Of a DNA stretch of 64,000 nt, positions 20,551 to 32,089 are shown one piece after another; position 1 is the first letter of the stretch, and every line of letters begins with the position of its first letter. The DNA lies in assembly GCA_032717465.1 (NCBI GenBank), contig CM064632.1:21978329-22042328 (forward strand). Direction: 5' to 3'. The notes under the pieces were generated by a model. That model was not told the origin of the DNA and did no database searches. It saw nothing but the letters and a program-made list of their open reading frames with translations. The position numbers were made by a program, and so were the translations under genes. This DNA is from Coenobita brevimanus (Eukaryota; Arthropoda; Malacostraca; Decapoda; Coenobitidae).

Positions 20551-21489
20551 GCAAGACATGCCATGCTTCAATTTTATTAAATTTTTCATTGGTATAGTAT
20601 TTGTTTTCTTCTCTTAGCCCTAAACAGAGAGGAAAATAATATGTTGCAGTTCTAAATGCCCATCACGTCACCCATTCATAACTTTTATCATCATGTTGAT
20701 TTATAACATCATACATCTGGCAAGTGTGGTGGGAGACTGACGCGGTCCAGGCGAGGAAGCGTTGAATCGTTTATTCGAAGCAATTGGTACCTCAATGCGA
20801 CCTCTTGACATTTCACGTTTCTCTTCATTAAATCATACTTCCACGATCGTTATACACATGGAAGGTTACGTATATCATATTGCTGCATAAAGTGGTACCA
20901 TTAGGCTTTGCGTAGCTTTCAAAATAGAGAATATTGCAATGTTTACCATTTCGTGCAACTTGTGAAGTCTTGTCCCTCTCCTCCCCCCCCCTCCCCGTGC
21001 CCTCTCCTCCCTCTTTGTGTTTGTCAGTCTGCCCAGTTGTTAAGGTTCGGCGTCATTCGAGTTGAAACTGTGATGAGTGTGTGTGTACACGTGTGTGACT
21101 TCAAATACTACTCATTTCGCCCTGAACTTCACCCAGTTCAACTCACAAGTCTGTATTAGTTCAGTGATGACCGGGGCAGTACAGACGCAAGAAACGCGTA
21201 CGACATGAGTGAAGTATGAAAACTACGATGGGAGATTACCTATGCTGATGGGTAAAGGTCCAGCTATCTTGGAGTACCGTAGGTGTTGTCATTTGTTAAC
21301 ACTTCTCTACAATGATCTTTTTTACCTTATTCTTGCTGTCTCAACACTTTTTTTTACAGCTTAGAAGACGGTTTGAAAACTGGAAGAGTAAAAAATAACC
21401 TTCATTAACCCTCCTTCATCTCAGACTAAAGAAAATTGTAAAAAAGTTGCATAGCACTTTTTTCACGATTTAGCCTCAAAGTCACGTAT

Positions 21490-21565
21490 CAATCTCTTGT
21501 CATAGTTCAGCACTCAGGATGGAGAGGTGACAACTTTAGATCAGGTTAGAGTTAAAGGAGTATGG
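21490..21565 (-). mobile_element. M1 fragment
   Basis: AGTTCAGCACTCAGGATGGA, GAGGTGACAACTTTAGATCA, GGTTAGAGTTAAAGG matches an M1 terminus and sub-terminal block only. Confidence 0.4.
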
Positions 21566-21779
21566 TTTAGGAAGCACTGTACCAAACGATTGTGTTATGT
21601 TTAGGAGAAATCATTCGAAATAAGGGAGGGGGCAGGGTAGATACAGCCTATATTGTTCCTTCACCACCAATTGGCTGTCAAGTTAAATGAAATCGCTTGT
21701 TGTCAGCAAGAGTAAACTGCCAAAAGACGTCCTTGTATAGAAATAGCTAAATAGGCTGGAGAAAGGGAAGCATCACTGC

Positions 21780-22070
21780 TGGACCAACTCTCTAATGGTC
21801 ATGTCTTCACTATTTCATGCCAAGTAACGTCACATGATTTTATTCTGCCGAAGAAATGAGAGCCACAAAATGTTATACTCCCACCATTACCTTTCGTGCA
21901 CGAGAACTCCAGTATAGTATCCCAGCCGACGCCAGACGATTTTAGTCAGCTAAGGGTGAGTCATAGGAGCCTGGGAGTGTTAATCCGTCACCATATATCA
22001 TCTCATGGACGAGCATATCCAATAGGCTCTTTTATTGAAGCAGACGACAGACGGTTTTGTTAGTGTAGAG
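21780..22070 (+). repeat. M3 cluster, three cores
   Basis: Degraded ACGTCACATGATTTTATTCTG (about 21824), good CGCCAGACGATTTTAGTCAG (about 21930) followed by GTGAGTCATAGGAGCCTGGG and AGTGTTAATCCG, and GACAGACGGTTTTGTTAGTG (about 22045). Spacing is about 110 bp, so the copies appear tandem. Confidence 0.65.
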
Positions 22071-22223
22071 GGAAGGCTATATTTGACCTCGCCATCACAG
22101 TAGTTTTCTTTAACCCAGTATATTAAAGGTAGCAAGAGTTAGCCTAATTGGAAGGTACGTCATCGAAGTGAAGGGGTTAACGCTTCCACTTTGATGATGG
22201 CTTGTATTTTCATTTGATTACTG

Positions 22224-22228
<5 letters not shown>

Positions 22229-22262
<34 letters not shown>
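22229..22262. repeat. Poly(T) tract
   Basis: 34 consecutive T. A poly(A) run (15 A) lies at about 22360. Confidence 0.93.
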
Positions 22263-22264
<2 letters not shown>

Positions 22265-23213
22265 GGGAGACCCTTCGAGGTGGAGAAAGTAAATGTAGTC
22301 TTTATTAACGCCGTGTTTCTTGGTTTTCTTCCAAGCTGAATTAACTCATCTGGCTGTAGAAAAAAAAAAAAAAAGGAACAAAGAAAAATTAAGATAGATA
22401 CAGAGAAGGACCATCTGGAACTTCACTACAGTGAAGCACCTTGCGCATGGAAATCTTTAGGGTGTTACTGACTGACGGGGCCGGTCCCTGAGATGTCACC
22501 CTGCATATAAAAGGCCATTATCGTTTTGTAAGCAGTTTATAAGGATTACGTGAAACTTTTGGGCTAAATAAAATCGTCTGTGTCTGGGAAAAATAAATAC
22601 ACAATACGTCATGGAACTGAAGGGGAAAGTAGACACTGTTTTAAATCATTTCACTGCCAGACAATCCCCAAGACTGGAAAAGACCGTCTAATCGTAGTCA
22701 GAATAAATTAAAAACAAAGAAATGTAAGTAAAGATTTTAAAAGTAAGCCTGAACTGAGCTACAGCAGAGCACAAAATGAAACGATGGGATACGGAGAGTT
22801 TCGGGTTAGAGTGAGAGGATTTTCGAGGGAGGGAGGCAGAGAGTTGTTCAGAGTTATGATTGGAAAGGGGGGATGGCATGGATTCGAAACAGGGAGAATG
22901 GGATGGGAATAGGAATGGCAATGGCAGAGTGGGATGGAAAGCGATAGAACAGGGGACATGGTGTCTTCTCGTCGACTTTGCCCACGACCTCTCGCTTCTC
23001 AGTTTATTTCTGTATCTGGCACCAAGCACTTCAGTTAGTTTAGAGTTAATAGTAAGAAAAAAAGTGCCATTTGTGATATTAGTTAAATGATGTGGGGGCT
23101 TCCATATCGACAACAAGTTAGGGTTTCTCATAAATAGCCTACCCTTCCTGACATCTGACGACTTGAGTAAAAATTGTCAAACTTGGTCTTTGATGCTCGT
23201 GGTGCATCCTGTA

Positions 23214-23520
23214 GTTTGTTCACTTTAACTTGGCGGAGAGTTTCGTCCTTTTGCTACCCATTTCCCGTGACTCAGTGGGAGAAGACAATAGTGCAGCTTT
23301 GTATATTTTCCATAACACTTCTTTGTGGCTGTTGTTCGTTCATCTTAACATGTCGGTAGGTTTTTGTTTTTTTTCCTTTTGTAGTTGAAGGGCAAAATTA
23401 AACCATACCCCGGGTCGACATGTTTTCCATTGGACTTCTTCGTGACTAGCATCTTATTGTAGTGTTAATCAGTTGTTTAAGACAGTATACAAGATGAGAC
23501 TGCATTTTTAGACAAAGTGA
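23214..23520 (-). mobile_element. M1 copies, two overlapping or rearranged
   Basis: TTGTTCACTTTAACTTGGCG, CCGTGACTCAGTGGGAGAAG and CATAACACTTCTTTGTGGCT form the first two thirds of one M1. A second terminus-like TTCGTTCATCTTAACATGTC lies at 23335. TTCTTCGTGACTAGCATCTT, GTTAATCAGTTGTTTAAGAC then continues a second copy. Confidence 0.55.
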
Positions 23521-24119
23521 ACAGGATTTAGCTGAAACCGGATCTGGACACGATATACAGATAGCCATGGAAAAAAAAAAGGCTCACCTCCTAATATTTT
23601 TCTGTGCACTATCGGACAGGTAATTTGCTTGCGAGTATGAGTGGCACATTTGTTTTGGGTGCGAGGTAATGTGCGTGGGATGATAGAGGACATTGTTATC
23701 TGGCAACATCACTGGAAAGAGGCACATTAAAAAGGCATTAAGAGGGAGAGGAATTTCGCGTACACTTGGATTTCCGCCGTTGTGTTGTTGGTGATAGTGT
23801 GTGGACTGGGATGAGGCTGAGTATTGCCGTCGATGCCAGAATTAACAACACTCGTTAATGCTTAGTCTTAAAAAATGGCTGGCTGGATTGTAGGTGGAGT
23901 TAGTTCCCCCGCCACCCCTGCCAGCGTTTGGTTTTATCCATCCCCTGACGTGGAATGGTGTCATTTGCGGCAGCTCGGCCTATACGATTCTATTATTTTC
24001 AGCCTGTGTGTGTCTGTCTTTGTGTGTATACCTTAACTCCTCCAAGGCTGTTTTGATGGTTTTGAATGACACTTCCCAGATGAGTTCGTTTGGTTACTCT
24101 GAAGGCAGTTTTCCAACTA

Positions 24120-24500
24120 TGATTTGTAGGAGGGTCAGCCCTCCCTAATCTAAGTAAAAATTCTCAGAAATATTAAAAGAATGGCAGGTATGGCTTTGTT
24201 ATCGTAGTACATGTACAGTGGACTCCGTAATTCGATATCTGGGTGGTGTGACCCCCAATAATTTTCCTGGGGGGTCAGCCTCCCTCTCAAAAATAAAGAC
24301 GATCAGAAATAGGGGAATGTGAGCATATAGATATCAAATAAATTTCCCAGGTCAGGTCGTTTTGCTAATGTCTTCCATTATTTATCAATCACTAGTATTT
24401 TTTAGTGAGATTAGTCTCCCTCCAAAACTTATTAAGTTTACAAAATAGGGAAAGGATAGATATCACATTGATACATTAGTACATGTAAAGTGGGCTACCG
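24120..24500. repeat. Degenerate ~140-170-bp tandem repeat, three units
   Basis: GGTCAGCC(C)TCCCT..AAA..TCAGAAATA (24137, 24275), TTAGTCTCCCTCCAAAAC (24412), and GTAC(A)TGTA(C/A)AGTGG(A/G)CT at 24210 and 24481 recur in the same order. Confidence 0.6.
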
Positions 24501-24694
24501 TCCACTATTTACAACTACACTACTACTACTACCACAATTACTACTACTGCTGTTATTGAGTGTATCCAGGGACATAACCCATTCACATATGCCACCAAAT
24601 GGGATCATATGGCTTTTACATCGGGATATTGGCATCTTTATGCCTCTGCCCACCTATGGTGAAGGAGGCATTAAGTGATTGGTCTGTCCGTCCG

Positions 24695-25120
24695 TGTATG
24701 CGTGGGTGCATGCGTGCTGCGGTAACACTTTTCTGGGCGCGCTTTCTCCCGAACCAATCGACGGATTTCCACCAAACTTTTGTTGGTGATGCAGTATGGG
24801 GAGATGATGAACTGATTTGGTCAGTTAGGCCAAAGGGCCAAAAGTCAAGGCCATATGGGGTCGACTTAGTTTATCTTGCGGCCGCGATATCTTCTAAACC
24901 GGATTTCGACCAAACCTCTGTCAGTGATAAGGTATGAAGGGAAGGTGAACTGATTCGGTCAGCGACGACAAGGGCTCAATAGGCAAGGTCATATGGGTGT
25001 GGGCGCGATCTCCTGAACCTCTCGACGGATTTCGACCAAACTTTTGTGAGTGATACAGTATGAAGGGACGATGGACATATATGGTCAGCAAGGTCAAGGA
25101 GTCAAGGGTTGGGGCCATAA
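24695..25120. repeat. ~145-bp tandem repeat, three units
   Basis: Each unit has TCCTGAACC(T/A)(A)TCGACGGATTT, CGACCAAACTTTTGT(G/T), AGTGAT(A)CAGTATGAAGGG, GATGAACTGATTxGGTCAGC and AAGGTCAAGG..GGTCATATGGG. Frames are open in short stretches but not conserved between units. Confidence 0.78.
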
Positions 25121-25785
25121 TTTGTCGACTTAGTTTATCTTTAGTCTCCCTTCAACCCACAATGAAGTCTGTCATAGAGATTGTATGGCCAGTCCGTGCA
25201 CAAGGCTTGGCGGAGGCAAACCAAACGATGATTACCTCAACAGCTCAGGGCCTGAGATCTGTGTTTCATTTATATTGCAGTAATATTATTTTGAAATTCT
25301 ATCAAAACGGCGCACCGCAATATTGGATATGCAGTTTTCATGTTTTCTTTAAATGCACAGGAAGCTACTACATATCTGCTGTTATACTGTATATGTAATT
25401 GTCAGAGATTTAATTTTTTCGATGCTGGCGAATACCATATGTTACGAATGGTGTGAATGTATATCGTGGCAGCTGTTTTTACAGAGAGAGAGAGAGAGAG
25501 AATGTCTGCTTACCAAGTTAAAAAGGTGTTCAGTCGTTGTCTTATGTATCTCAGTACCTTCTTATTCATCCAGGTAGATCCCTTCTTTATATCTTCGTTT
25601 GCTCACCTTGCATTTAGTATTTTGTCACCTTCGTTTACTTAATCAACCTTTCTTTTAAATGCTTGATGTATGGATATCAGTGCCAACCTTTTTTCTCACC
25701 AATAAATGGAGTGAAAAGCTCATGAAACGGAAACAAGAGGGGGAAATGCAGAGGAATTAATGATAGAGTACAACTGCAGTGACAT

Positions 25786-26010
25786 AGGCCAGTATTTTCA
25801 TAGGGTGAAGAAGCTCTGTAACACCTTTGCCTTATTAATTTATTCCCGCATGTGCCATTTTAATCATTGCTTTTGTGCTATTTGTAGAATCTTCGTCGAC
25901 AACACACAAGGAGTAAATTTGAAAGAAGAGACTGGTAAGGTGTAACATGTAAAATAAATCGCTAAGAGAGAGGTGTTAGTAAGCTTCCTTTCTCTACTGG
26001 AATACGAGCA
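25786..26010. mobile_element. M2 MITE copy
   Basis: Left GGCCAGTATTTTCATAGGGT, AAGCTCTGTAACACCTTTGC. Right AAATCGCTAAGAGAGAGGTG, TTAGTAAGCTTCCTTTCTCT. The interior includes GGTAAGGTGTAACATGTAAA like other copies. Confidence 0.7.
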
Positions 26011-26679
26011 AAAGTGTATGCTCCTATTTCACTGCCAGCCACGTGTTGGTGATATACTGTGACGGATTAAAATTTAGCTAAATATTTGTGTGGTGTTGCG
26101 GTTGCCATCATTCAAAGTTCCAGTCTATTAGATAGACCCTGCAGTGATTTATTTATTTATTTATTTTTTAATATCAGATTTTTTAAACCTTAGTTCCTAC
26201 GGTTCGATTTTTTTTTTATATATTACAGACGATTCTAGAAGCGATTTTTATAGTCAGGAAGCCAGGAAAACTATATAGAGGGAGAACTAATCAGCACCAC
26301 ATTCAGTGAAATGGGCCAGACATTCATTCAGTTACCACTGAGACCCCTGGAATCTTGACGTCACTCCTGTGAATAATCATATGCAATCCGTTTTTAATTA
26401 TTTTCTCTGTAAATGAGCATGATAATCACCATTAAGTTATTATTATTATTATTATTATTTTGCTGCTTTCAAACGATTCATTCACCTCTTCAGTGCGTTG
26501 ATAATTAGATTGGATAGATATGTTTTGCAGTAGCCAGAGAAGTAATTAAGCAGATTAATAAATACAGAAGTAGCTAAAGTTCTGTGATTAAGTTTGGTCA
26601 GGTTAGGTTACGTTTTTCAAGTTGCAGTTTGAAAAATGAAAAAGAAAATCGTACCTGAAAGACCATGTTCATGCTCCAA

Positions 26680-26885
26680 GTAGCCTCTAAGGTTTCGTGC
26701 ACCTTCTCCATAGCGATTAATCTGTACGTTAATCCTCTGCACCCTCCTGTATGCAACTGATGTAAACTTTGTCAATATTAAAACGATAGAGATAACATAC
26801 AAGGGAAGGCTAAAGGGAGGATACGAAATAAATCGCTCAGGAAGAGGGGCTACGATACGTCCAATGTAACTCGTACGTAGGGTAT
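26680..26885. mobile_element. M2-like degraded copy
   Basis: GCACCTTCTCCATAGCGATT pairs with AATAAATCGCTCAGGAAGAG about 150 bp away in inverted orientation. The outermost bases are lost. Confidence 0.45.
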
Positions 26886-26946
26886 GGTTTATCGATCTGG
26901 CGGGAGATGGGTCGGGTCCTTTCAGTCTCAGGACATCGCTATACCC

Positions 26947-27153
26947 TCCTTACTCTAACTTGGCTTAATACTGTCCTCTTTCCATCTTGAATACTGTGCC
27001 TGCCAGTATTTAAACACAGGAATATGATGCTAGTCACGAAGAAGTGCTCTGAGGCTGCTGTAGAGACGCATTATTGCCTTATTCTGCCAGTAAGCAGTGT
27101 GAAATAAGCTTGCAAAAAAAAAAAAAATAAGGCTCAAGCTAAGGAAAAATGAG
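26947..27153 (+). mobile_element. M1 MITE copy
   Basis: CCTTACTCTAACTTGGCTTA, TGTCCTCTTTCCATCTTGAA, GGAATATGATGCTAGTCACG, AAGAAGTGCTCTGAGG and a right end GGCTCAAGCTAAGGAAAAAT. Confidence 0.78.
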
Positions 27154-27385
27154 TATAACACGCTCAACACGAGACCACAATGGCACACCCCGATTCCACT
27201 GACTCTTCATGATGGTGATTTATTATAATAAGCTCATTCTTGGTACTCGTAGACGATTTTCGGCAATTTAGGACACCTCGAGTTCTTAAAAAGTTACCTT
27301 TAAACTCTCCATTTCTACTGGTCTCTTTGAAGGTGAATAAAATCGACTGGACGCATATAGTACAAGAGGAGTAATGTTCTCCAAC

Positions 27386-27593
27386 CTCTTTACTCTAACT
27401 TGGCTTAAAATTGTCATCTTTCCATCTTTAATGCTGAGTTGTAACAATAACTCAACAATTCACTGTATCATATAGTGAAAGCAAGAAGCGATATGGAAAG
27501 GGTGTAGAGCCACAGCAATATCTTATTATACTATGGAGCTTCCTAAAATAAGCTGAAAAGAACGAAAATTCAGGCCAAGTTAAAGTAAAAAGA
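27386..27593 (+). mobile_element. M1 MITE copy, complete
   Basis: CTCTTTACTCTAACTTGGCT, TAAAATTGTCATCTTTCCAT at the left. CAGGCCAAGTTAAAGTAAAA, AGAGC at the right is its imperfect inverted copy. Only about 230 bp separates this from the previous M1, in the same orientation. Confidence 0.83.
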
Positions 27594-27954
27594 GCAAGTC
27601 ACGACTGCTGTTTGGACGTGGTCAAGTAATTTCAGAGCCTCTGGACTATCTTAACGCACTGTTATAAGACCCAAACGATTCTCTCTAAACACAGACACGA
27701 ATGAAATATTGCGCTGAGAAAAATCTGTTGTCCTGCTAAATATCTTGGGGAAAAAAAAATAAGAAAGAAACCCAGCTTGTGGAATCTAATTAGGAAACAC
27801 AAAGAGCGGTAATATAAGTTAAAAGATTATATGACTTGGGGAGATAATACCACTCTCATATATTTAAAATGTAGTTTTTGGACTAAAGTTGACGCTTTCA
27901 ACTTTTTAAAAACCTTAATATTCAGCTTTTTCTACTTCCTATTCTTTTTTTCCT

Positions 27955-27985
27955 AAATGTTTTCTCTCAACTTTCAGCCTATCCA

Positions 27986-28019
<34 letters not shown>

Positions 28020-28044
28020 ACTCATATTTGTTCTACTTTCAGTT

Positions 28045-28076
<32 letters not shown>

Positions 28077-28690
28077 CAAAAATCTTTCTCATCTTTCAGT
28101 CGTTCCTCTACTTTCACTTTTTCTTTTTTCATTTTCATATCATACCTTTCAACTTTTCTACTTTCAGCCCTTTGCCTTCGGCTTTTCCTACTTTTTTTTT
28201 TTTTTTTTTTTTTTCGTAATTTTGAACTTTTGCGACTAATAATTATTGCCTCAATTTCAGTTTGCCCTTTTCTGTTGCTTTATTTTCTCATACTGATTCT
28301 TTTCTAGTGTCTTTTTCTTACCTGTAAATTTCCCTTTTTATGTTTTTGCTTTAAACTCCCCCATTGTTCTCTGTTCGTATTGACAGCTGTCTTCATTTAC
28401 ATCATTTATTTTATCTTTTAATCCGTATTGTATTTGTTTCGCTTTTAACTGCTTTTTTCTTCTTTCTTTCCTAAGCTTCAGTTTCTTTTTTTATTTATTC
28501 TCAATTGCTTCCATCTCCTAAATATCTGCTGTCTACTTTTTAATTTTTTCCATATCAGCATTTTAGTAATTTGCTTACTTCCTTTTTCTACCCTTTTCTT
28601 ATGTTCATTTCCACCATTTCAAGTTTTAATACTCTCTTTACTTCTCGTTAAGCCTTTTTTCTTCGTTTTTCATTTCACTTTCACTAACGG
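27955..28690. repeat. Pyrimidine-rich tract with recurrent CTTTCAG
   Basis: About 700 bp of T/C-rich sequence with poly(T) runs at about 28048-28076 and 28192-28214 and a (CT)n run at 27991-28015. CT(A)CTTTCAGxxCxTTTT phrases recur at about 27972, 28036, 28096 and 28162, so a degenerate ~30-65-bp repeat underlies it. Confidence 0.7.
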
Positions 28691-29094
28691 TAATGTGAAA
28701 TAGATGATGATCTGTAAAGGCCTTGGAAGTCCCCCTGTCATTGGAATATATTTTGGGTTTGAAATAATTATTTTTCAAACATTAATTTCTTCACATTAAG
28801 CTTGTTTTTTACTTTTATATTTTGGCTTGTTTTTTTTTTCTCCGTGGTGTCTTTCAACTTTGCACTAATTTACATGCAGTTCGTTTCTTCACTGCAATTT
28901 CTCTCTACTAGTTACTCTTTTTTCACGCGCTTTTCACCTCTTCTTTTAGCGGTTTCAGACCCGTATGATGCACTGTGAGTTGAACAAAATATAGCGCAAG
29001 TAAAGCAGAATATTAGACTTAGTACTGGAAGACTTAAGCTTCCAATTCTGCCTATAAAGCTGCATACCACGTTCTCCCTGGCTAACAGTACCAT

Positions 29095-29245
29095 TTGTAT
29101 TGGGAATGTGGTGATATTTTACACTATATCGAGAATGTGGTGATATTTACAACATAGGGAGAATGTGGTGATATTTACAACATAGAGAACATCGTGATAT
29201 TTTACAACATAGAGACAATGTGGCGATATTTTGCAACATATCACT
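29095..29245. repeat. ~31-35-bp tandem array, five units
   Basis: GA(A/C)AATGTGGTGATATTT(T)AC, AACATAGAGA repeats with small indels. Confidence 0.88.
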
Positions 29246-29742
29246 GACTTCATTCAAAATCTTAGAAATAAAGAGACGAGTTGTAATATCTTTTTAATAT
29301 ATTCGAATGTCACAGGTATTCAGTTAAGTTTAAATTTCCTTTTTAGAACTTAACACGTGCGAAGTAATCAAACAGGATGGAATTTTGTCTCACAGATTCC
29401 AAACCTCTTATGCGCTGGAGGTCTTATTACTAGAGATTCCAAACCTGTTATGGGCTGGAGTTTTGCATTATTAATTCTGTACCTCAAAAGCAATCAGATT
29501 AGGTGGAATTTCGCTTCGCCACATTGGTTACCATTTCGCATCGCCTAATTTAATACGCCTTTTTTTTTTTTTTATTGTAACTGACTGGACGAGATGTGCT
29601 TTGATGTCGAGGACGGAGAGAATCAAACGGATTATTTAACGAGGCAACTGAGAGCTAAGTCAGTTGTTATATCACAGAATTTTGTTCAGTTATTGTTGTT
29701 GCAAGGGATTAAGCCAGCCATGACGGTATGCTGGTTGTACCT

Positions 29743-29743
<1 letters not shown>

Positions 29744-29803
<60 letters not shown>

Positions 29804-29852
29804 GGTAGCCTACTCTGCTTGTGGTCGAATGAGAGAGAGAGAGAGAGAGAAA
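29744..29852. repeat. (GA)n microsatellites
   Basis: About 28 GA units at 29746-29801, then a second short run near 29830-29849. Confidence 0.94.
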
Positions 29853-30084
29853 AATTTTTTTTAGTCAGTTGACAGGAGACGATAAACTTATAAAAAATGT
29901 ATATAACAGGTATAGCTTGTCTGTATAATAGATATGATATCCGTTTATTTATTTATTGCATGTAGATAAAAACTAGTGAATAGATTGGATATAGGAAAGG
30001 ATATTTATACTTTGTTTCTCCCAAAAGAGCTGCTTGAGGTATTTTCAGAAGTTAATCAAGGGAAGAACCTTAAATCATAGACCT

Positions 30085-30130
30085 TAAACTGCGTGACCAT
30101 GAGCCAGTAGGCGAAGGGCGGTACGGTAAG
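30085..30130 (-). repeat. Dispersed motif CTTACCG..CCCTTCGCCTACTGG
   Basis: The plus strand reads CCAGTAGGCGAAGGGCGGTA, CGGTAAGTAG. Its reverse complement recurs at about 41922 (GCGTACTACCCTTCGCCTAC) and 56235 (GCGTACCGCCCTTCGCCTAT), next to the tRNA-like head at 56090. Confidence 0.45.
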
Positions 30131-30474
30131 TAGTCTCAGCAAAATCCCACTTGCAGCAAATTCAGGTGATAAAGAGTTTGCATAGATCTCTTAATTCCTT
30201 TAGTACGATGACGCAATTTTGCTTTATTGATGTTGCTGTCAAGTAATTGTATTTTACTTGTGAAAGAAAACTCACAGTAGTAAGACACTGCTGCTGTTAC
30301 TTCCTTGAGTACGGTGGCATCTGTGGTGTTTTATTCTTTCCACAAACACACTCAGCATGGGAGACTCTTCATAGTGTGTGTGTATTGTAGCGGCTGGCTT
30401 TCACAAGCCTAACATGGGCTGACAGACCACTCTTCGTAGGTGTGTGTAAGCATGGTTCACTGAGATTAATATTA

Positions 30475-31125
30475 AGGAATATGGAAGTGAACATGGAATT
30501 GAAAAACAATGGCACTCTAAATGTGCGGCTTCACTCTCTCCAAACATGTGATCAACAAGACGAAACGAGGCACAGCGTTAGAACCGCTGCAGTACTAGTG
30601 TCTGAAGGTTGGTCGGGCCCCGGAGTCTCGTTTCCTCTTGTCAGTCACATGTTTGGAGCAAGTGTGGCCGCGCTTTAAGAGCACTGTAATCCCCACTGAG
30701 ACATATGAAACTGAAGATTGAATCTTCTTGGAAGGACACGAGTCAGGTGTGAGACCACTGGAAACTAGTGATCTGAGAGGAGCGTGTGAAGTTACGTGGA
30801 TGGACTGACAGACAAATTTAGAACTGAAGGAGCGTTGTGGTCTTAATGTGGATGTGCTAAAAAGTATAAGAAATATTTTCAGATGGTTTGGCCATGTGGA
30901 GAAGAATGGATGGAGAATGAGAGCGTGGCTGTGAGAGTGTAAGTTAGTGAAGTGAAGGAGGGGAAGGGGAGGAGAGAGAGATTAAGAGATGAAGTGAAAG
31001 GGTGCACAGATATATGACAGAAGGAGATATGAGGCTGAGGAAGGGCAGTCAAATAGCAAATGCCTGAGTGTAATGGAGGCTGTTCGTTTGCGGCCACTTC
31101 TTACGGGAATAAGGCGCCAGACGAC
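30475..31125 (+). mobile_element. RTE retrotransposon 3' remnant, plus strand, decayed
   Basis: Conceptual translation with gaps still shows RNMEVNMELK (compare RNREVSMEFK in the RTE at 33426-34169), then after a foreign insertion LRGACEVTW, LKERCG, NVDVLKSIRNIFRWFGHVEK, and further RTE C-terminal matches. It ends with TTTGCGGCCACTTCTTACGG and AATAAGGCGCCAGACG, the diverged RTE tail. It carries several stops and frameshifts and is opposite in orientation to the other RTE copies. Confidence 0.8.
30513..30686. mobile_element. Foldback MITE (~170 bp) inserted in the RTE remnant
   Basis: 5' arm: CACTCTAAATGTGCGGCTTC, ACTCTCTCCAAACATGTGAT, CAACAAGACGAAACGAGG. Reverse complement of the 3' arm: TGCTCTTAAAGCGCGGCCAC, ACTTGCTCCAAACATGTGAC, TGACAAGAGGAAACGAGA. 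The arms are about 58 bp around a loop of about 50 bp. RTE coding sequence resumes at once on both sides, which fixes the borders to within a few bases. The superfamily is not determined. Confidence 0.85.
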
Positions 31126-31436
31126 AATTAATAGTGTTAGGAAAAGTAACTTACCTCTGCCTTTTGCCCATGAGCGGATTCAGGCTTTTGAAGTTTAGGG
31201 TGACAGGTGTATGTTAGAATGGCTGTTAATGACTGCCGTAATAAATTTAGGTCATCAAGGAACTCTACCCGGTGTGAATGTGTGAGAACATAATGACATA
31301 CTACCGCCTTGAGTGGCATCATACCCAGTCCTGAAGTAGTATTAAATGAACACGATACCGACCTGAGCCGAGCACATGAAGTTCCACCCATGGTTGTGAA
31401 AGTCATAAGCAGTGAACACACATATGGTGTCTGGAG

Positions 31437-31640
31437 GCACAAACTTGACCAATATATTCGTCCTTTTGTAGTTTATTTCACGTAGGTTAGTGGAGGAAAA
31501 AAACAACAGCACGGCTCTGCATCTATTGCATAGCACTTCTTCATGAGTAGCACCATATTCTAGCCTTAATATTATGTTACAATTTGGCATTCAAGATGGA
31601 GGGATGACTGTTTTAGGCCAAATTAGAGTAAAAAGGGTAT
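31437..31640 (-). mobile_element. M1 MITE copy
   Basis: The right end GGCATTCAAGATGGAGGGAT, GACTGTTTTAGGCCAAATTA, GAGTAAAAAG is well kept. The left end AAACTTGACCAATATATTCG, TCCTTTTGTAG is the diverged partner. The interior includes GCACTTCTTCATGAGTAGCA. Confidence 0.75.
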
Positions 31641-31814
31641 CGTGGTCTTTATCTACGGCTGTCTGAAAGATAATTATTCTCCTCCATATTTTTGGTTAAT
31701 GGTGGCTCGAGAAGAATATCATTTTTTTTTCCTTTTCATTGTGCTCCCAGCTTCACCTTCCCAGAGAATGCCGATCGTGATATGCAGCCCGAAAATTAAT
31801 TCGAAGCGGATTGC

Positions 31815-31816
<2 letters not shown>

Positions 31817-31896
<80 letters not shown>
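31817..31896. repeat. (GA)n microsatellite
   Basis: About 40 GA units. Confidence 0.97.
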
Positions 31897-31899
<3 letters not shown>

Positions 31900-32089
31900 C
31901 AACAGCTCACCTAAAGGACACCATAAAATCCTAAAACAAGAAGCCATCAGAAAGTGCAACCCCCGGACAATCGGTCTAGTGGATTGTCCACACAATCAGT
32001 GAACACCTGTTATTTTGTAGCATGGTAATAAGTGATTGTTGGAAATTAACCATATTGTCGTGATGAACTCAAACTCCTTCCCCGCCTCT

